From JADJGC01 sp964576925 (lineage in GTDB: Bacteria > Zixibacteria > MSB-5A5 > CAIYYT01): a stretch of 64,000 nucleotides of DNA. A program made the translations under genes and the position numbers. Of the stretch, positions 32,531 to 40,706 are shown piece by piece. Location: contig CAZNWJ010000007.1 of NCBI GenBank assembly GCA_964576925.1, forward strand, positions 62,001-126,000. The letters run 5' to 3'. The notes below the pieces were generated by a model that worked only from the letters and a program-made list of their open reading frames with translations, had not been told where the DNA came from and did not search any database. Numbering within the stretch: position 1 is the first letter of the stretch; the number at the start of each line of letters is the position of its first letter.

Positions 32531-33136
32531 ATGCGACGCCTGGTTGATCTCGCGGCTGCGCTGCTCGGGTTGCTTCTGACCTCGCCGATCTGGCTCGTGT
32601 GTTTGCTCGCCTTGCTTCTGTTGGATTTTGGCAATCCCTTTTTTGTCCACCGGCGCGTGGGGCAGGGCGGTCGCGAGTTCGGACTGGTCAAGTTTCGGAC
32701 GATGCGCCGGAGCAGTCGCGGCGCGAATGTCACCGTCGCCGGCGATACGCGCATCACACCGGTGGGCCGAGTCCTGCGCCGCCTCAAGCTCGATGAACTC
32801 CCGCAGCTTCTCAATGTGCTCACCGGGCAGATGTCGATCGTCGGGCCGCGCCCCGAAACCGCCGACTTTGTTGCGGTGTACACAAATGAGCAGCGTCGGA
32901 TACTGGCGTTCAAACCGGGACTAACCGATCCCGCTTCTCTCAAATATCGCCACGAGGAAAAAATACTGGCGAAGTATCCCGATCCGGTCGATGCTTACAA
33001 GAGCATCGTCATGCCCGATAAGATTGCCGTTTCGCTCGATTATCAGCAGCGCCGCACTTTTGTCTCAGACTTGACGATCATTCTTCGTACTATAATCGCG
33101 ATCTTTCGCTCGCCCGGTGGCGAGGAAATCGCTTGA
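32531..33136 (+). CDS. Undecaprenyl-phosphate sugar phosphotransferase (PglC/WcaJ family)
   Basis: The 201-residue product is a short polyprenyl-phosphate hexose-1-phosphate transferase: one hydrophobic N-terminal helix (about 5-32), then FVHRRVGQGGREFGLVKFRTM, LDELPQLLNVLTGQMSIVGPRPE and FKPGLTDPASL. The KFRTM, DELPQ and VGPRP motifs are diagnostic. It starts lipid-linked glycan assembly on the cytoplasmic face of the membrane. Together with the upstream aminotransferase it suggests an amino-sugar glycan. It is PglC-sized, without the extra membrane helices of WcaJ. Confidence 0.9.
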   Translation: MRRLVDLAAALLGLLLTSPIWLVCLLALLLLDFGNPFFVHRRVGQGGREFGLVKFRTMRRSSRGANVTVAGDTRITPVGRVLRRLKLDELPQLLNVLTGQMSIVGPRPETADFVAVYTNEQRRILAFKPGLTDPASLKYRHEEKILAKYPDPVDAYKSIVMPDKIAVSLDYQQRRTFVSDLTIILRTIIAIFRSPGGEEIA

Positions 33137-33161
33137 CAAGAACGGCTTAGCCGCATAAGAT
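33133..33161 (+). promoter_or_regulatory. Housekeeping (sigma-70) promoter of tRNA-Val
   Basis: TTGACA (33133-33138), 17-bp spacer, TAAGAT (33156-33161). The -35 box overlaps the stop codon of the upstream gene. The expected start is near 33168, 8 nt before the mature tRNA. Confidence 0.75.
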
Positions 33162-33175
33162 ATCTGCCCGTTCGT

Positions 33176-33252
33176 GGGCGATTAGCTCAGTTGGCTAGAG
33201 TGCCTGCATGACACGCAGGAGGTCACTGGTTCAATTCCAGTATCGCCCACCA
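33176..33252 (+). tRNA. tRNA-Val (anticodon GAC)
   Basis: A complete cloverleaf of 77 nt with CCA encoded: acceptor GGGCGAT/ATCGCCC, D-arm GCTC-GAGT, anticodon stem CCTGC/GCAGG with loop ATGACAC (GAC at positions 34-36), T-arm ACTGG-TTCAATT-CCAGT, discriminator A. Confidence 0.97.
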
Positions 33253-33271
33253 TTGTTGCCTGATGTTTTAT

Positions 33272-33294
33272 GCCTCAGCCGTGAGGCTATTTTT
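33272..33294 (+). terminator. Rho-independent terminator between tRNA-Val and thrS
   Basis: Stem GCCTCA/TGAGGC with a GCCG loop, followed by TATTTTT. It ends 16 nt before the thrS ATG, so thrS needs read-through, or the hairpin acts as an attenuator. Confidence 0.75.
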
Positions 33295-33310
33295 GTAAGG
33301 TTGGGACGAC

Positions 33311-35242
33311 ATGTCGCTTGAGTTGAAATTCCCGGACGGTTCCGTCAAGAGCTTTGCGGACGGCGCCACCGGATATGACGTTGCCAAATCCATTTCGCCG
33401 CGTCTGGCCGATGAAGCCTTGGCTGTCACGCTAGATGACGTCATTTATGACTTGCATCGCCCATTGCCGCACGGCGGGGAGTTCAAAGTCCATACCTTCG
33501 ACACGCCGCAAGGGAAGTGGGTCTTCTGGCATTCGTCGGCTCATGTGATGGCCGAAGCGGTCCAGGACCTGTTCCCCGGAACGCAACTGGCGATCGGCCC
33601 CCCGATCGAAGAAGGCTTCTACTACGATTTCGACGCCCCCAAGCCGTTCACGGACGAAGACCTGGCGCGAATCGAAAAGCGCATGGCGGAGATCGCGGCG
33701 GGTGACCATAAGTTCATTCGCGAGGAAGTCAGCCGCGAAGAGGCGATTCGCCGCGCCAAGGAAGGCAACGAGCCCTTCAAGATCGAATTGATCGACGGCT
33801 TGCAGGACGGCACGATCTCATATTATAAGCACGATCATTTCATCGATCTCTGTCGCGGACCGCATCTGCCTTCAACCAATCGGATCAAGGCCTTTAAGTT
33901 GCTCTCGGTTGCCGGCGCCTATTGGCGCGGTGACGAAAAGAACAAGATGCTGCAGCGCATCTACGGCGTATCGTATCCGAAGAAGGCGATGTTGGACGAC
34001 TATCTCAAGCGTCTGGAAGAGGCCAAGAAACGCGATCATCGCAAGCTCGGGAAAGAACTCGAGCTCTTTACCATCACGGATGAGACCGGCGGCGGGCTGC
34101 CGCTGTGGCTGCCGAAAGGCGCGTTGATGCGGCACCTGATCGAGTCGTACTGGAAGGAAGTGCACTTGAGTCACGGCTACGGTCTGGTCATGTCGCCGCA
34201 TATCGCGCGGCTCAAGTTGTGGGAGACCTCCGGGCACACCGGTTTCTATAACGACAGCATGTATTCGCCCATCGATGTGGACAATGAGAAGTACCAGATC
34301 AAGCCGATGAACTGCCCGTTCCACATCATGATGTACAAGCAGAATCTTCACTCGTACCGCGAGCTGCCGATTCGCTGGGCCGAACTTGGGACGGTCTATC
34401 GTTACGAGCGCGGCGGCGTGCTGCACGGGTTGTTTCGCGTCCGCGGCTTCACGCAGGACGACGCGCACATCTTCTGCACCCCGGAGCAGTTGCAGGACGA
34501 AGTACTGGGCGTGTTGAACCTGACCGAGGAACTTCTCGGTGCCTTCGGGTTCCGCGACTACCATATCTATCTATCGACGCGTCCCGAAAAAGCCATTGGC
34601 GACCAGGTGCTTTGGGACCAGGCCGAGAGTGCGCTACGCGAAGCCCTCGCAAAGAAAAACATGAAATACGATGTCGATGCCGGCGGCGGCGCGTTCTACG
34701 GGCCGAAGATCGACATCAAGATTCGCGATGCCATGGCGCGCGAGTGGCAATGCACGACCGTTCAGTTTGATTTCAATCTGCCGGAACGATTCGACATATC
34801 GTATGTCGATTCGGACGGGCAGTATAAGCGGCCTTACATGGTGCACCGCGCTATTCTGGGCTCACTGGAGCGGTTCTTTGGCGTCCTGATCGAGCACTTT
34901 GGCGGCTTCTTCCCGCTCTGGATTGCGCCGATCCAAGCCAAGGTGATTCCGATTACGGACAAGCAGCTAGACTTCGCGCGCGAGGTCAGCCGGCGCTTGA
35001 CGGCGGCCGGTTTGCGCAATGAGATTGATGAGCGCTCGGAGAAGATGGGATACAAGATCCGCGAAGCGGAAACGGCGAAGGTCCCGTATATGCTGGTCAT
35101 TGGCCAGAAGGAAGTTGACGCAGGACAGGTCAGTCTAAGGCACCACGGCTCAGGTGATCTGGGAACTTTCGCTGTTGAGGACGTTCTCAAGCGTTTGACC
35201 GGGGAAGTCGCTTCGCGGGCGTTGCCGACACACCCGGCGTGA
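33311..35242 (+). CDS. thrS: Threonyl-tRNA synthetase
   Basis: The 643 residues match the E. coli enzyme (642). Domains in order: TGS (1-62), editing domain (about 65-225; HSSAHVMAEAVQDLFPGTQLAIGP), class II catalytic core (about 240-535) and anticodon-binding domain (about 540-640). The zinc-site ligands are present: C in MNCPFHIMMY, H in DDAHIFC and H in YMVHRAILGS. It charges tRNA-Thr and hydrolyses Ser-tRNA-Thr. It opens a translation gene block continuing with infC, rpmI, rplT, pheS and pheT. No T-box leader is present. Confidence 0.97.
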   Translation: MSLELKFPDGSVKSFADGATGYDVAKSISPRLADEALAVTLDDVIYDLHRPLPHGGEFKVHTFDTPQGKWVFWHSSAHVMAEAVQDLFPGTQLAIGPPIEEGFYYDFDAPKPFTDEDLARIEKRMAEIAAGDHKFIREEVSREEAIRRAKEGNEPFKIELIDGLQDGTISYYKHDHFIDLCRGPHLPSTNRIKAFKLLSVAGAYWRGDEKNKMLQRIYGVSYPKKAMLDDYLKRLEEAKKRDHRKLGKELELFTITDETGGGLPLWLPKGALMRHLIESYWKEVHLSHGYGLVMSPHIARLKLWETSGHTGFYNDSMYSPIDVDNEKYQIKPMNCPFHIMMYKQNLHSYRELPIRWAELGTVYRYERGGVLHGLFRVRGFTQDDAHIFCTPEQLQDEVLGVLNLTEELLGAFGFRDYHIYLSTRPEKAIGDQVLWDQAESALREALAKKNMKYDVDAGGGAFYGPKIDIKIRDAMAREWQCTTVQFDFNLPERFDISYVDSDGQYKRPYMVHRAILGSLERFFGVLIEHFGGFFPLWIAPIQAKVIPITDKQLDFAREVSRRLTAAGLRNEIDERSEKMGYKIREAETAKVPYMLVIGQKEVDAGQVSLRHHGSGDLGTFAVEDVLKRLTGEVASRALPTHPA

Positions 35243-35301
35243 GGTTTATTGGCGGGTGTCTGGCGCCGGCGGCGGGCCGACTCGGAACGCAAAATTTTCT
35301 C

Positions 35302-35330
35302 TTGGAGAAAGTCGAGTAATCGTATATACT
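35302..35330 (+). promoter_or_regulatory. Housekeeping promoter of infC-rpmI-rplT
   Basis: TTGGAG (35302-35307), 17-bp spacer, TATACT (35325-35330). The leader of about 55 nt holds a small TCCGC-CATT-GCGGA hairpin (35340-35353). Confidence 0.6.
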
Positions 35331-35391
35331 TCAAGTCTTTCCGCCATTGCGGAGAGACCCTGAGTGATGGACCAAGCATGGAGGTGAAGCA

Positions 35392-35979
35392 ATAACTAAG
35401 CGGAAGCCAGACATCCGAGTAAACGAAATGATCCGCATCCCGGAAGTGAGAGTGATCGACTCGGACGGCCAACAGGTTGGCGTAATGCAAACTCGGGATG
35501 CTTTAGAACTGGCTTACAGCCGCGGACTTGATCTGGTGGAGATTTCTCCTACGGCACGACCGCCGGTGTGCAAGATTCTTGAATTCGGCCGCTACAAGTA
35601 CGAACTGCAGAAGAAATCGCGCGTTTCCAAGAAGAAGCAGCATGCGATCACGATGAAGGAAATGCAGTACCGGCCCAAGATCGAAGACCACGATTATCAG
35701 TTCAAGACGCGACACGTTATTGAATTCCTGAAGGACGGACACAAGGTCAAGGTGATGGTCCAGTTCCGCGGGCGCGAGATGGCGCACAAGGAATATGGCG
35801 AGCAGCTGATGCAACAATTGATTACCGACCTGTCCGAACACGCCGTCGTCGAAATGGCGGCCAAGATGGAAGGCAACACCCTGACCATGGTGGTGAGTCC
35901 CAAGAGCGAGCCAAGTAAGAGTAAAGGAAGCGAACATGCCGAAAGTAAAGACGAACCGGGCAGCGGCGAAGAGATTTAA
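35392..35979 (+). CDS. infC: Translation initiation factor IF-3, AUA start codon
   Basis: The 195-residue IF-3 has the N-domain RVNEMIRIPEVRVIDSDGQ, the linker RVSKKKQHAITMKEMQ and the C-domain KTRHVIEFLKDGHKVKV. The start is ATA at 35392: GGAGGTG lies 5 nt upstream, conserved N-terminal residues (RVNE) precede the first in-frame ATG (35428), and no ATG, GTG or TTG occurs between the in-frame stop at 35365 and there. infC is known for AUU/AUA-type start codons, which IF-3 itself discriminates against. This gives negative autoregulation. The Ser/Lys/Glu-rich tail overlaps rpmI by 44 nt. Confidence 0.9.
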   Translation: MTKRKPDIRVNEMIRIPEVRVIDSDGQQVGVMQTRDALELAYSRGLDLVEISPTARPPVCKILEFGRYKYELQKKSRVSKKKQHAITMKEMQYRPKIEDHDYQFKTRHVIEFLKDGHKVKVMVQFRGREMAHKEYGEQLMQQLITDLSEHAVVEMAAKMEGNTLTMVVSPKSEPSKSKGSEHAESKDEPGSGEEI

Positions 35980-36133
35980 GAAGACCGCCTCCGGCAAGGT
36001 CAAATTCAAGCACGGCTACGCGCGACACATTCTGGCGAAGAAGTCGTCCAAGCGTAAACGCCAGATGCGCAAGGCGCAGTTTGCGAGCGGTGCGGATTTC
36101 CGCAAGCTCAAGTATCTGCTGCCGTACGATTAA
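35936..36133 (+). CDS. rpmI: 50S ribosomal protein L35
   Basis: The 65-residue basic protein has the L35 pattern PKVKTNRAAAKRFKKTASGK followed by HILAKKSSKRKRQMRK. ATG 35936 lies inside the 3' end of infC, with AAGGAAG 6-12 nt upstream. This overlap of 44 nt is longer than the usual short gap and suggests translational coupling. The order infC-rpmI-rplT is conserved in bacteria. Confidence 0.97.
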   Translation: MPKVKTNRAAAKRFKKTASGKVKFKHGYARHILAKKSSKRKRQMRKAQFASGADFRKLKYLLPYD

Positions 36134-36163
36134 GCTGAAAGATCACTATAAGGAGTTAGACTC

Positions 36164-36514
36164 ATGCCACGCGCAACGAATAACGTTGCTTCGCGCCGCC
36201 GCCGCAAGAAAATCCTCGATCGCGCCAAAGGCAACTTCGGCGGGCGCAGCAAACTGATCAGAACCGCGAAGGAAACCGTCCAAAAAGGACTCACCTACGC
36301 CTATCGTGACCGCCGCAACCGCAAGCGCGAATACCGCCGGTTGTGGATCACCCGCATTTCGGCGGCTTGTCGGCTGGCCGACATCACCTACTCGAAGTTC
36401 ATCAACGGCCTGATGAAGGCCGGTGTCAACCTCGACCGCAAGGTGCTCGCCGATATGGCGATTCGCGATAAGGCGACCTTTGTTAAACTGACCGAAATCG
36501 CCAAGAGCGCATAA
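36164..36514 (+). CDS. rplT: 50S ribosomal protein L20
   Basis: The 116 residues are typical of L20: PRATNNVASRRRRKKILDRA, KGNFGGRSKLIRTAKETV, RDRRNRKREYRRLWITRISA and a C-terminal helical domain ending RDKATFVKLTEIAKSA. L20 is needed for early 50S assembly and represses its own operon in several bacteria. AAGGAG lies 9 nt before ATG. pheS follows after 5 nt. Confidence 0.98.
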   Translation: MPRATNNVASRRRRKKILDRAKGNFGGRSKLIRTAKETVQKGLTYAYRDRRNRKREYRRLWITRISAACRLADITYSKFINGLMKAGVNLDRKVLADMAIRDKATFVKLTEIAKSA

Positions 36515-36519
36515 CGCCT

Positions 36520-37530
36520 ATGTCCGAGACTCCTTCGGACATCCTGGCTCAGGCGCAGTCGGAACTCACCGCTGCCGCGACGCCGGATCAGGTTGAGGCC
36601 TGCCGCGTCAAGTATCTCGGCAAGAAGGGGAGCGTTACGGCGCTACTCAAGAGCCTCAAGGACCTGGATCCCGAACAGCGCCGCGTCGTCGGCCAGCAAG
36701 CGAACGAACTGCGCGTGGCGATCGAGCAATTGCTCGAACAGCGCCTGCTCGCTGTTGGTGCTAACGGTTCGCGGACCAAGGTCACTTTCGACTACACTCT
36801 TCCCGGCAAACGATATCCGACCGGAAAACTGCATCCGATCACCCAGACCCTCAACGAAATCATCGACATCTTTTACGGCATGGGCTTCCGCGTCGCCGAG
36901 GGTCCCGAGGTTGAGACGGACTACTACAACTTTGGCGCTCTGAATTTCCCGCCGGACCATCCCGCGCGCGACATGCAAGACACGTTTTATGTCGGCAAGG
37001 ACACGCTCCTGCGCACGCACACCTCGCCGATACAGATCCGCGAATTCGAGCGTTCCAAGCCGCCGGTGCGCATCGTGGCTCCGGGGCGCACCTATCGCCA
37101 GGAAGCGATCAGCGCGCGCTCGTACTGCGTGTTTCACCAGGTGGAAGGCTTCTACGTTGACTACAACGTCACCTTCGCCGACCTCAAGGGAGTCCTGACT
37201 GCATTCGCGCAGACGTACTTCGGCAGCGATGTCAAGATGCGCTTTCGGCCCAGCTTCTTTCCGTTTACCGAGCCGTCGGCGGAAGTCGATATCTCGTGTT
37301 TTCTTTGCGGCGGCAAAGGTTGCCGAATCTGTAAGCACGAAGGTTGGCTCGAGATTCTCGGCTGTGGCATGATCGATCCCAATGTGTTCAAATCGGTGAA
37401 TTACGATCCGGAAGTTTACAGCGGCTACGCCTTCGGCATGGGGATCGAGCGCATCGCCATGCTGCGGCACCAGATTGACGATATCCGGCTCTTCTTCGAA
37501 AACGACCTGCGTTTCTTGAATCAGTTCTAA
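36520..37530 (+). CDS. pheS: Phenylalanyl-tRNA synthetase alpha subunit
   Basis: The 336-residue product has an N-terminal coiled coil that binds tRNA (about 1-85) and a class II catalytic core with GFRVAEGPEVETDYYNF, LLRTHTSPIQIREFE, GRTYRQEAISARS and the motif-3 segment GYAFGMGIERIAMLRHQIDD. Length and motifs match the family. It forms a heterotetramer with PheT, encoded 12 nt downstream. Confidence 0.97.
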   Translation: MSETPSDILAQAQSELTAAATPDQVEACRVKYLGKKGSVTALLKSLKDLDPEQRRVVGQQANELRVAIEQLLEQRLLAVGANGSRTKVTFDYTLPGKRYPTGKLHPITQTLNEIIDIFYGMGFRVAEGPEVETDYYNFGALNFPPDHPARDMQDTFYVGKDTLLRTHTSPIQIREFERSKPPVRIVAPGRTYRQEAISARSYCVFHQVEGFYVDYNVTFADLKGVLTAFAQTYFGSDVKMRFRPSFFPFTEPSAEVDISCFLCGGKGCRICKHEGWLEILGCGMIDPNVFKSVNYDPEVYSGYAFGMGIERIAMLRHQIDDIRLFFENDLRFLNQF

Positions 37531-37542
37531 CAGGGCAGGGAC

Positions 37543-39924
37543 ATGCAGATATCCTATAATTGGCTTCACGAACTCGTTGATTTTTCCCTCGATCCGCAGC
37601 AGTTGGCCGCGCGGCTGACCGCGATCGGGACCGCCGTTGAAAGCGTCGAGCCGGTAGCTGGCAACCTCGATAATATCGTGGTCGGCAAGGTCGTCACTTG
37701 TGACCCGCATCCTCAGAAACCCGATTTGAAAGTCTGCCGGGTTGAGCTGGGTCGCGATATTCAGATGACGGTTGTATGTGGCGCGCCTAATGTGCGCGTC
37801 GGCATGAAAGCTCCGCTGGCGCTGCCGGGTGCGCAACTGGCGGACGGCCAAAAAGTACAATCGATCGATTTCGCCGGCGTGCAAAGCGAAGGCGTTCTTT
37901 GCAGCCAGTATGAGTTAGGCATCTCCGATGATCATTCGGGTTTGTTCGAGATAGAGAACTCCATCAAGTCGGGTGTCGACCTGAGATCGGCGCTGAACCT
38001 CGATGATTACATTTTAAGTTTTGACCTGACGCCAAATCGCGCTGATTGCCTCTCGGCGATCGGTATCGCACGCGAGATCTCAGCTATTACCGGTTCGCCG
38101 ATCAAGCGCCCCGCCGCTGAATTCAAAGAGACCGCAGAATCTGCCGCCGGCCAGGTCGAGATCACAATTGCCGATCCCGATGCCTGCCCGCGCTATGCGG
38201 CACGCGTCATCCGCAACGTCAAAATCGGCCGTTCTCCGTGGTGGATCCAGCAGCGCCTGCTCGCCAGCGGCGTGCGCTGCATCAATAATGTCGTCGATAT
38301 TACAAATTACGTTCTGCTCGAGTACGGCCAGCCGCTCCATGCGTTCGACTACGACAATTTCAAGCAGCCGCGCGTGCTTGTCCGGCGGGCGAACGCGGGT
38401 GAAAAATTCACTACGCTCGATGGCGTCGAGCGCACCCTGACTCCGGATGTACTGCTGATTACCGATGCAGTAACCCCGGTCGCGATTGGCGGAATCATGG
38501 GCGGGCAGTTTTCGGAAGTGTCGGAGAAGACAACCAATGTCTTGCTCGAGGGTGCGCACTTCAATTCCTCGGTCATCCGCCGCGGACGCAAGCACCTGGG
38601 ATTGACTTCTGAAGCCCAGACCCGCTTTGAGCGCGGCTGTGATCCAAACATTGTCCCTGCGGCGCTCGACCGGGCCGCTTCGCTGATTGAGAAGTATGCC
38701 GGCGGCAAAGTGGCCAGCGGCATTGTGGACAGTTATCCCAATCGAATTGAAGGCGTCAAACTCGAACTGCGCCCCAGCCGCGTCAACCAGATTCTCGACA
38801 CAGAATTGAGCTCGCCGACGATGCTCGACGTGCTCAACAATCTTGAGTTTAAGGTGCAGCCGGGCAAAAATCTGAACGTCGAAGTGCCGACTTTCCGGCC
38901 CGACATCACCCGCGAAATCGACGTCATCGAAGAAATCGCCCGCATTAACGGCTACGACAAGATTCCGGTGCGTATGCGCGCCGGCGGCGACCTGGTGACG
39001 TCGCGAAACGATGCCGACGTGTTTGCCCAGAGGCTGCAACAGGTCATACTTGCCCAGGGTTACTTTGAGGTTGTGACCAACAGCATCGGCGATCCCCGTC
39101 ACTTCACCCTGACCGATCCGGACGTTCCAACGGTCGAGATCCTGAACCCGATATCGGAAGATCTGAAATGTCTGCGTCCGAGTCTGATGGCAGGTTTGCT
39201 GGGCGTTGTCTACCAGAATGTCAGCCACCAGGTTCGTAACGTAAAGATATTCGAACTCGGAAATGTTGCCCGCGCATCCAACGAGGTGCTTCCCAGAGAA
39301 TCCCGGCATTTGGCATTCGCACTTTCGGGAGGTGAGAGGGAAGAGAACTGGGCGTTCCATCCCGGCGAATTTGGAATCGCCGACCTGCTTGGGACACTCA
39401 GCGCGATTTCGTCGATCCTGACCAACAGCCTCACGATTCGTCCGGCTGGTCTCCCGGGGCTCGACCAAACTGCAACCTTTGAGATACTCATTGACGGGGT
39501 GCCCATCGGGCGATGTGGAAAAGTTGTGGGTAGCTTGCTGAAGGTCTTTTCGATTAAGTCAGACGTTTACTTCGCGGAACTGGATTTCGCAGCGTTGTTT
39601 TCCAGGCGAGTTAAGCCACATCCTTACAAGCCGTTGCCGAGATTCCCGGGTTCCGAGCGCGACATGGCGGTGGTGGTCGACGAGGCTGTCCAGAACGGCT
39701 CGATCATTAAAGTAATAAGCGATTGTGCCGACGAAACCTTAAGGGACATAGTGGTTTTCGATGTTTATCGCGGCAAGCAGGTGGAAAGCGGCAAGAAGTC
39801 GATCGCTTACCGACTGAACTTCTGCGATGAAAGTAAGACTTTAACTGATGACGAAATTGACTCTAAATTCAATAAGATAGTCGCTGCACTCCGGGATCAA
39901 TTCGGAGCTGAGCTACGGTCATAG
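37543..39924 (+). CDS. pheT: Phenylalanyl-tRNA synthetase beta subunit
   Basis: The 793 residues are full length. They include an EMAP/tRNA-binding domain (about 40-150; VVGKVVTCDPHPQKPDLKVC), the B3/B4 editing domain (about 210-385; INNVVDITNYVLLEYGQPLHAFD), the B5 domain (about 405-470), a degenerate class II core (about 490-685) and the C-terminal FDX-ACB domain (about 700-793; PRFPGSERDMAVVVDEAV). It completes the PheRS tetramer and edits Tyr-tRNA-Phe. Confidence 0.97.
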   Translation: MQISYNWLHELVDFSLDPQQLAARLTAIGTAVESVEPVAGNLDNIVVGKVVTCDPHPQKPDLKVCRVELGRDIQMTVVCGAPNVRVGMKAPLALPGAQLADGQKVQSIDFAGVQSEGVLCSQYELGISDDHSGLFEIENSIKSGVDLRSALNLDDYILSFDLTPNRADCLSAIGIAREISAITGSPIKRPAAEFKETAESAAGQVEITIADPDACPRYAARVIRNVKIGRSPWWIQQRLLASGVRCINNVVDITNYVLLEYGQPLHAFDYDNFKQPRVLVRRANAGEKFTTLDGVERTLTPDVLLITDAVTPVAIGGIMGGQFSEVSEKTTNVLLEGAHFNSSVIRRGRKHLGLTSEAQTRFERGCDPNIVPAALDRAASLIEKYAGGKVASGIVDSYPNRIEGVKLELRPSRVNQILDTELSSPTMLDVLNNLEFKVQPGKNLNVEVPTFRPDITREIDVIEEIARINGYDKIPVRMRAGGDLVTSRNDADVFAQRLQQVILAQGYFEVVTNSIGDPRHFTLTDPDVPTVEILNPISEDLKCLRPSLMAGLLGVVYQNVSHQVRNVKIFELGNVARASNEVLPRESRHLAFALSGGEREENWAFHPGEFGIADLLGTLSAISSILTNSLTIRPAGLPGLDQTATFEILIDGVPIGRCGKVVGSLLKVFSIKSDVYFAELDFAALFSRRVKPHPYKPLPRFPGSERDMAVVVDEAVQNGSIIKVISDCADETLRDIVVFDVYRGKQVESGKKSIAYRLNFCDESKTLTDDEIDSKFNKIVAALRDQFGAELRS

Positions 39925-39933
39925 GAAGTTGAT

Positions 39934-40200
39934 ATGAGCAATCTGGAAAAGCTGCAAACCAAAGTGACAGAACTCGTTGCGAAGTACGAGACGCTTCAGG
40001 CCGAGAAGACCAGCCTCGAAGTTGAATGCCACGAACTCCAGAGCCAGATCAAGGCGCTGGAACAGAAAACGCGTGCGCTAACCGCCGAAAACTCGCAGCT
40101 ATCCAAGGCGCTTCAAAACACCAATGATTTCGCCCTGAAGCGTATCTCCAAGATCGTTGACAAGATTGATCAGGTTCAGGCTGAGCTCAAAATTTCTTGA
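39934..40200 (+). CDS. Small coiled-coil protein, ZapB-like
   Basis: The 88-residue protein is one continuous heptad-rich helix (LEKLQTKVTELVAKYETLQA ... EVECHELQSQIKALEQKTRA), with few prolines or glycines. Size and coiled coil fit ZapB-like cell-division proteins, and the next gene encodes ZapA, the FtsZ-associated partner of ZapB. Coiled-coil similarity is weak evidence by itself; position carries the call. It starts 9 nt after pheT. Confidence 0.6.
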   Translation: MSNLEKLQTKVTELVAKYETLQAEKTSLEVECHELQSQIKALEQKTRALTAENSQLSKALQNTNDFALKRISKIVDKIDQVQAELKIS

Positions 40201-40296
40201 CTCTTAGATTTGAACTTCTTAACGTATTTATAACATGAACATAGATTTTGGGTTAGCGAATAAGTAGCTCAGTCTGGAATTCTGATTCACTCGAAG

Positions 40297-40605
40297 ATGG
40301 AAGATAAAAAACAAACCGTAACAGTTAACATTTACGGCGAAGACTATCCAATTCGGGGGGACGCCGATTCTGACTATATCATTCAGGTGGCCTCCTACCT
40401 CGACGCCAAGATGCGCGAGGTTGCACAACGAAATGGTAATAAATCGCCATCCAAAGTTGCCATTCTGGCAGCTTTGAATATTACCGACGAGCTGTTTCGG
40501 GCACGCAATGCCACTTCCAGCGAAGTGAAGAATATCGAAGAAAAAACGCAGACCATTTTGGAATGGCTCGAGACCAAGTTGCCATCGCAGCAACCGGCGC
40601 GTTAA
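40297..40605 (+). CDS. zapA: Cell division protein ZapA
   Basis: The 102-residue product has the ZapA pattern VTVNIYGEDYPIRGDADSDYI followed by ASYLDAKMREVAQ and PSKVAILAALNITDELFRAR, then a C-terminal coiled coil. ZapA bundles FtsZ filaments at the septum. It is commonly found between pheT and rny in several phyla, as here. No 6S RNA gene is apparent in the 100-nt gap that follows. Confidence 0.92.
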   Translation: MEDKKQTVTVNIYGEDYPIRGDADSDYIIQVASYLDAKMREVAQRNGNKSPSKVAILAALNITDELFRARNATSSEVKNIEEKTQTILEWLETKLPSQQPAR

Positions 40606-40633
40606 TTTTTCGTCGTCTACCAGCCTTAGCACG

Positions 40634-40699
40634 CTCCCCCAAAATCGTTCTTTTCACATAAACGGGTCTGGCTCCTTTTCACAGGCAGCCAGGCGGGAG
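40634..40699 (+). promoter_or_regulatory. Possible ribosome-binding-site sequestering leader of rny
   Basis: CTCCC (40634-40638) can pair with GGGAG (40695-40699), the rny Shine-Dalgarno; a CTGGCT/AGCCAG stem (40668-40673, 40687-40692) lies inside. The stems are short, so this is tentative. Confidence 0.3.
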
Positions 40700-40706
40700 T
40701 ACTATT

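Noticed and set aside
33253..33310. T-box riboswitch before thrS
   Set aside because: The leader is far too short and has no T-box sequence; only a simple terminator hairpin is present.
36643..39468. Long antisense open frames across pheS and pheT
   Set aside because: They are by-products of GC-rich codon usage in clearly identified synthetase genes on the other strand.
40255..40295. tRNA D-arm-like sequence (TAGCTCAGTCTGG) before zapA
   Set aside because: No matching acceptor, anticodon or T-arm follows within tRNA distance, and zapA starts directly after it.
40606..40706. Possible 6S RNA gene after zapA
   Set aside because: The gap is only about 100 nt and does not form the long open-bubble hairpin of 6S RNA.
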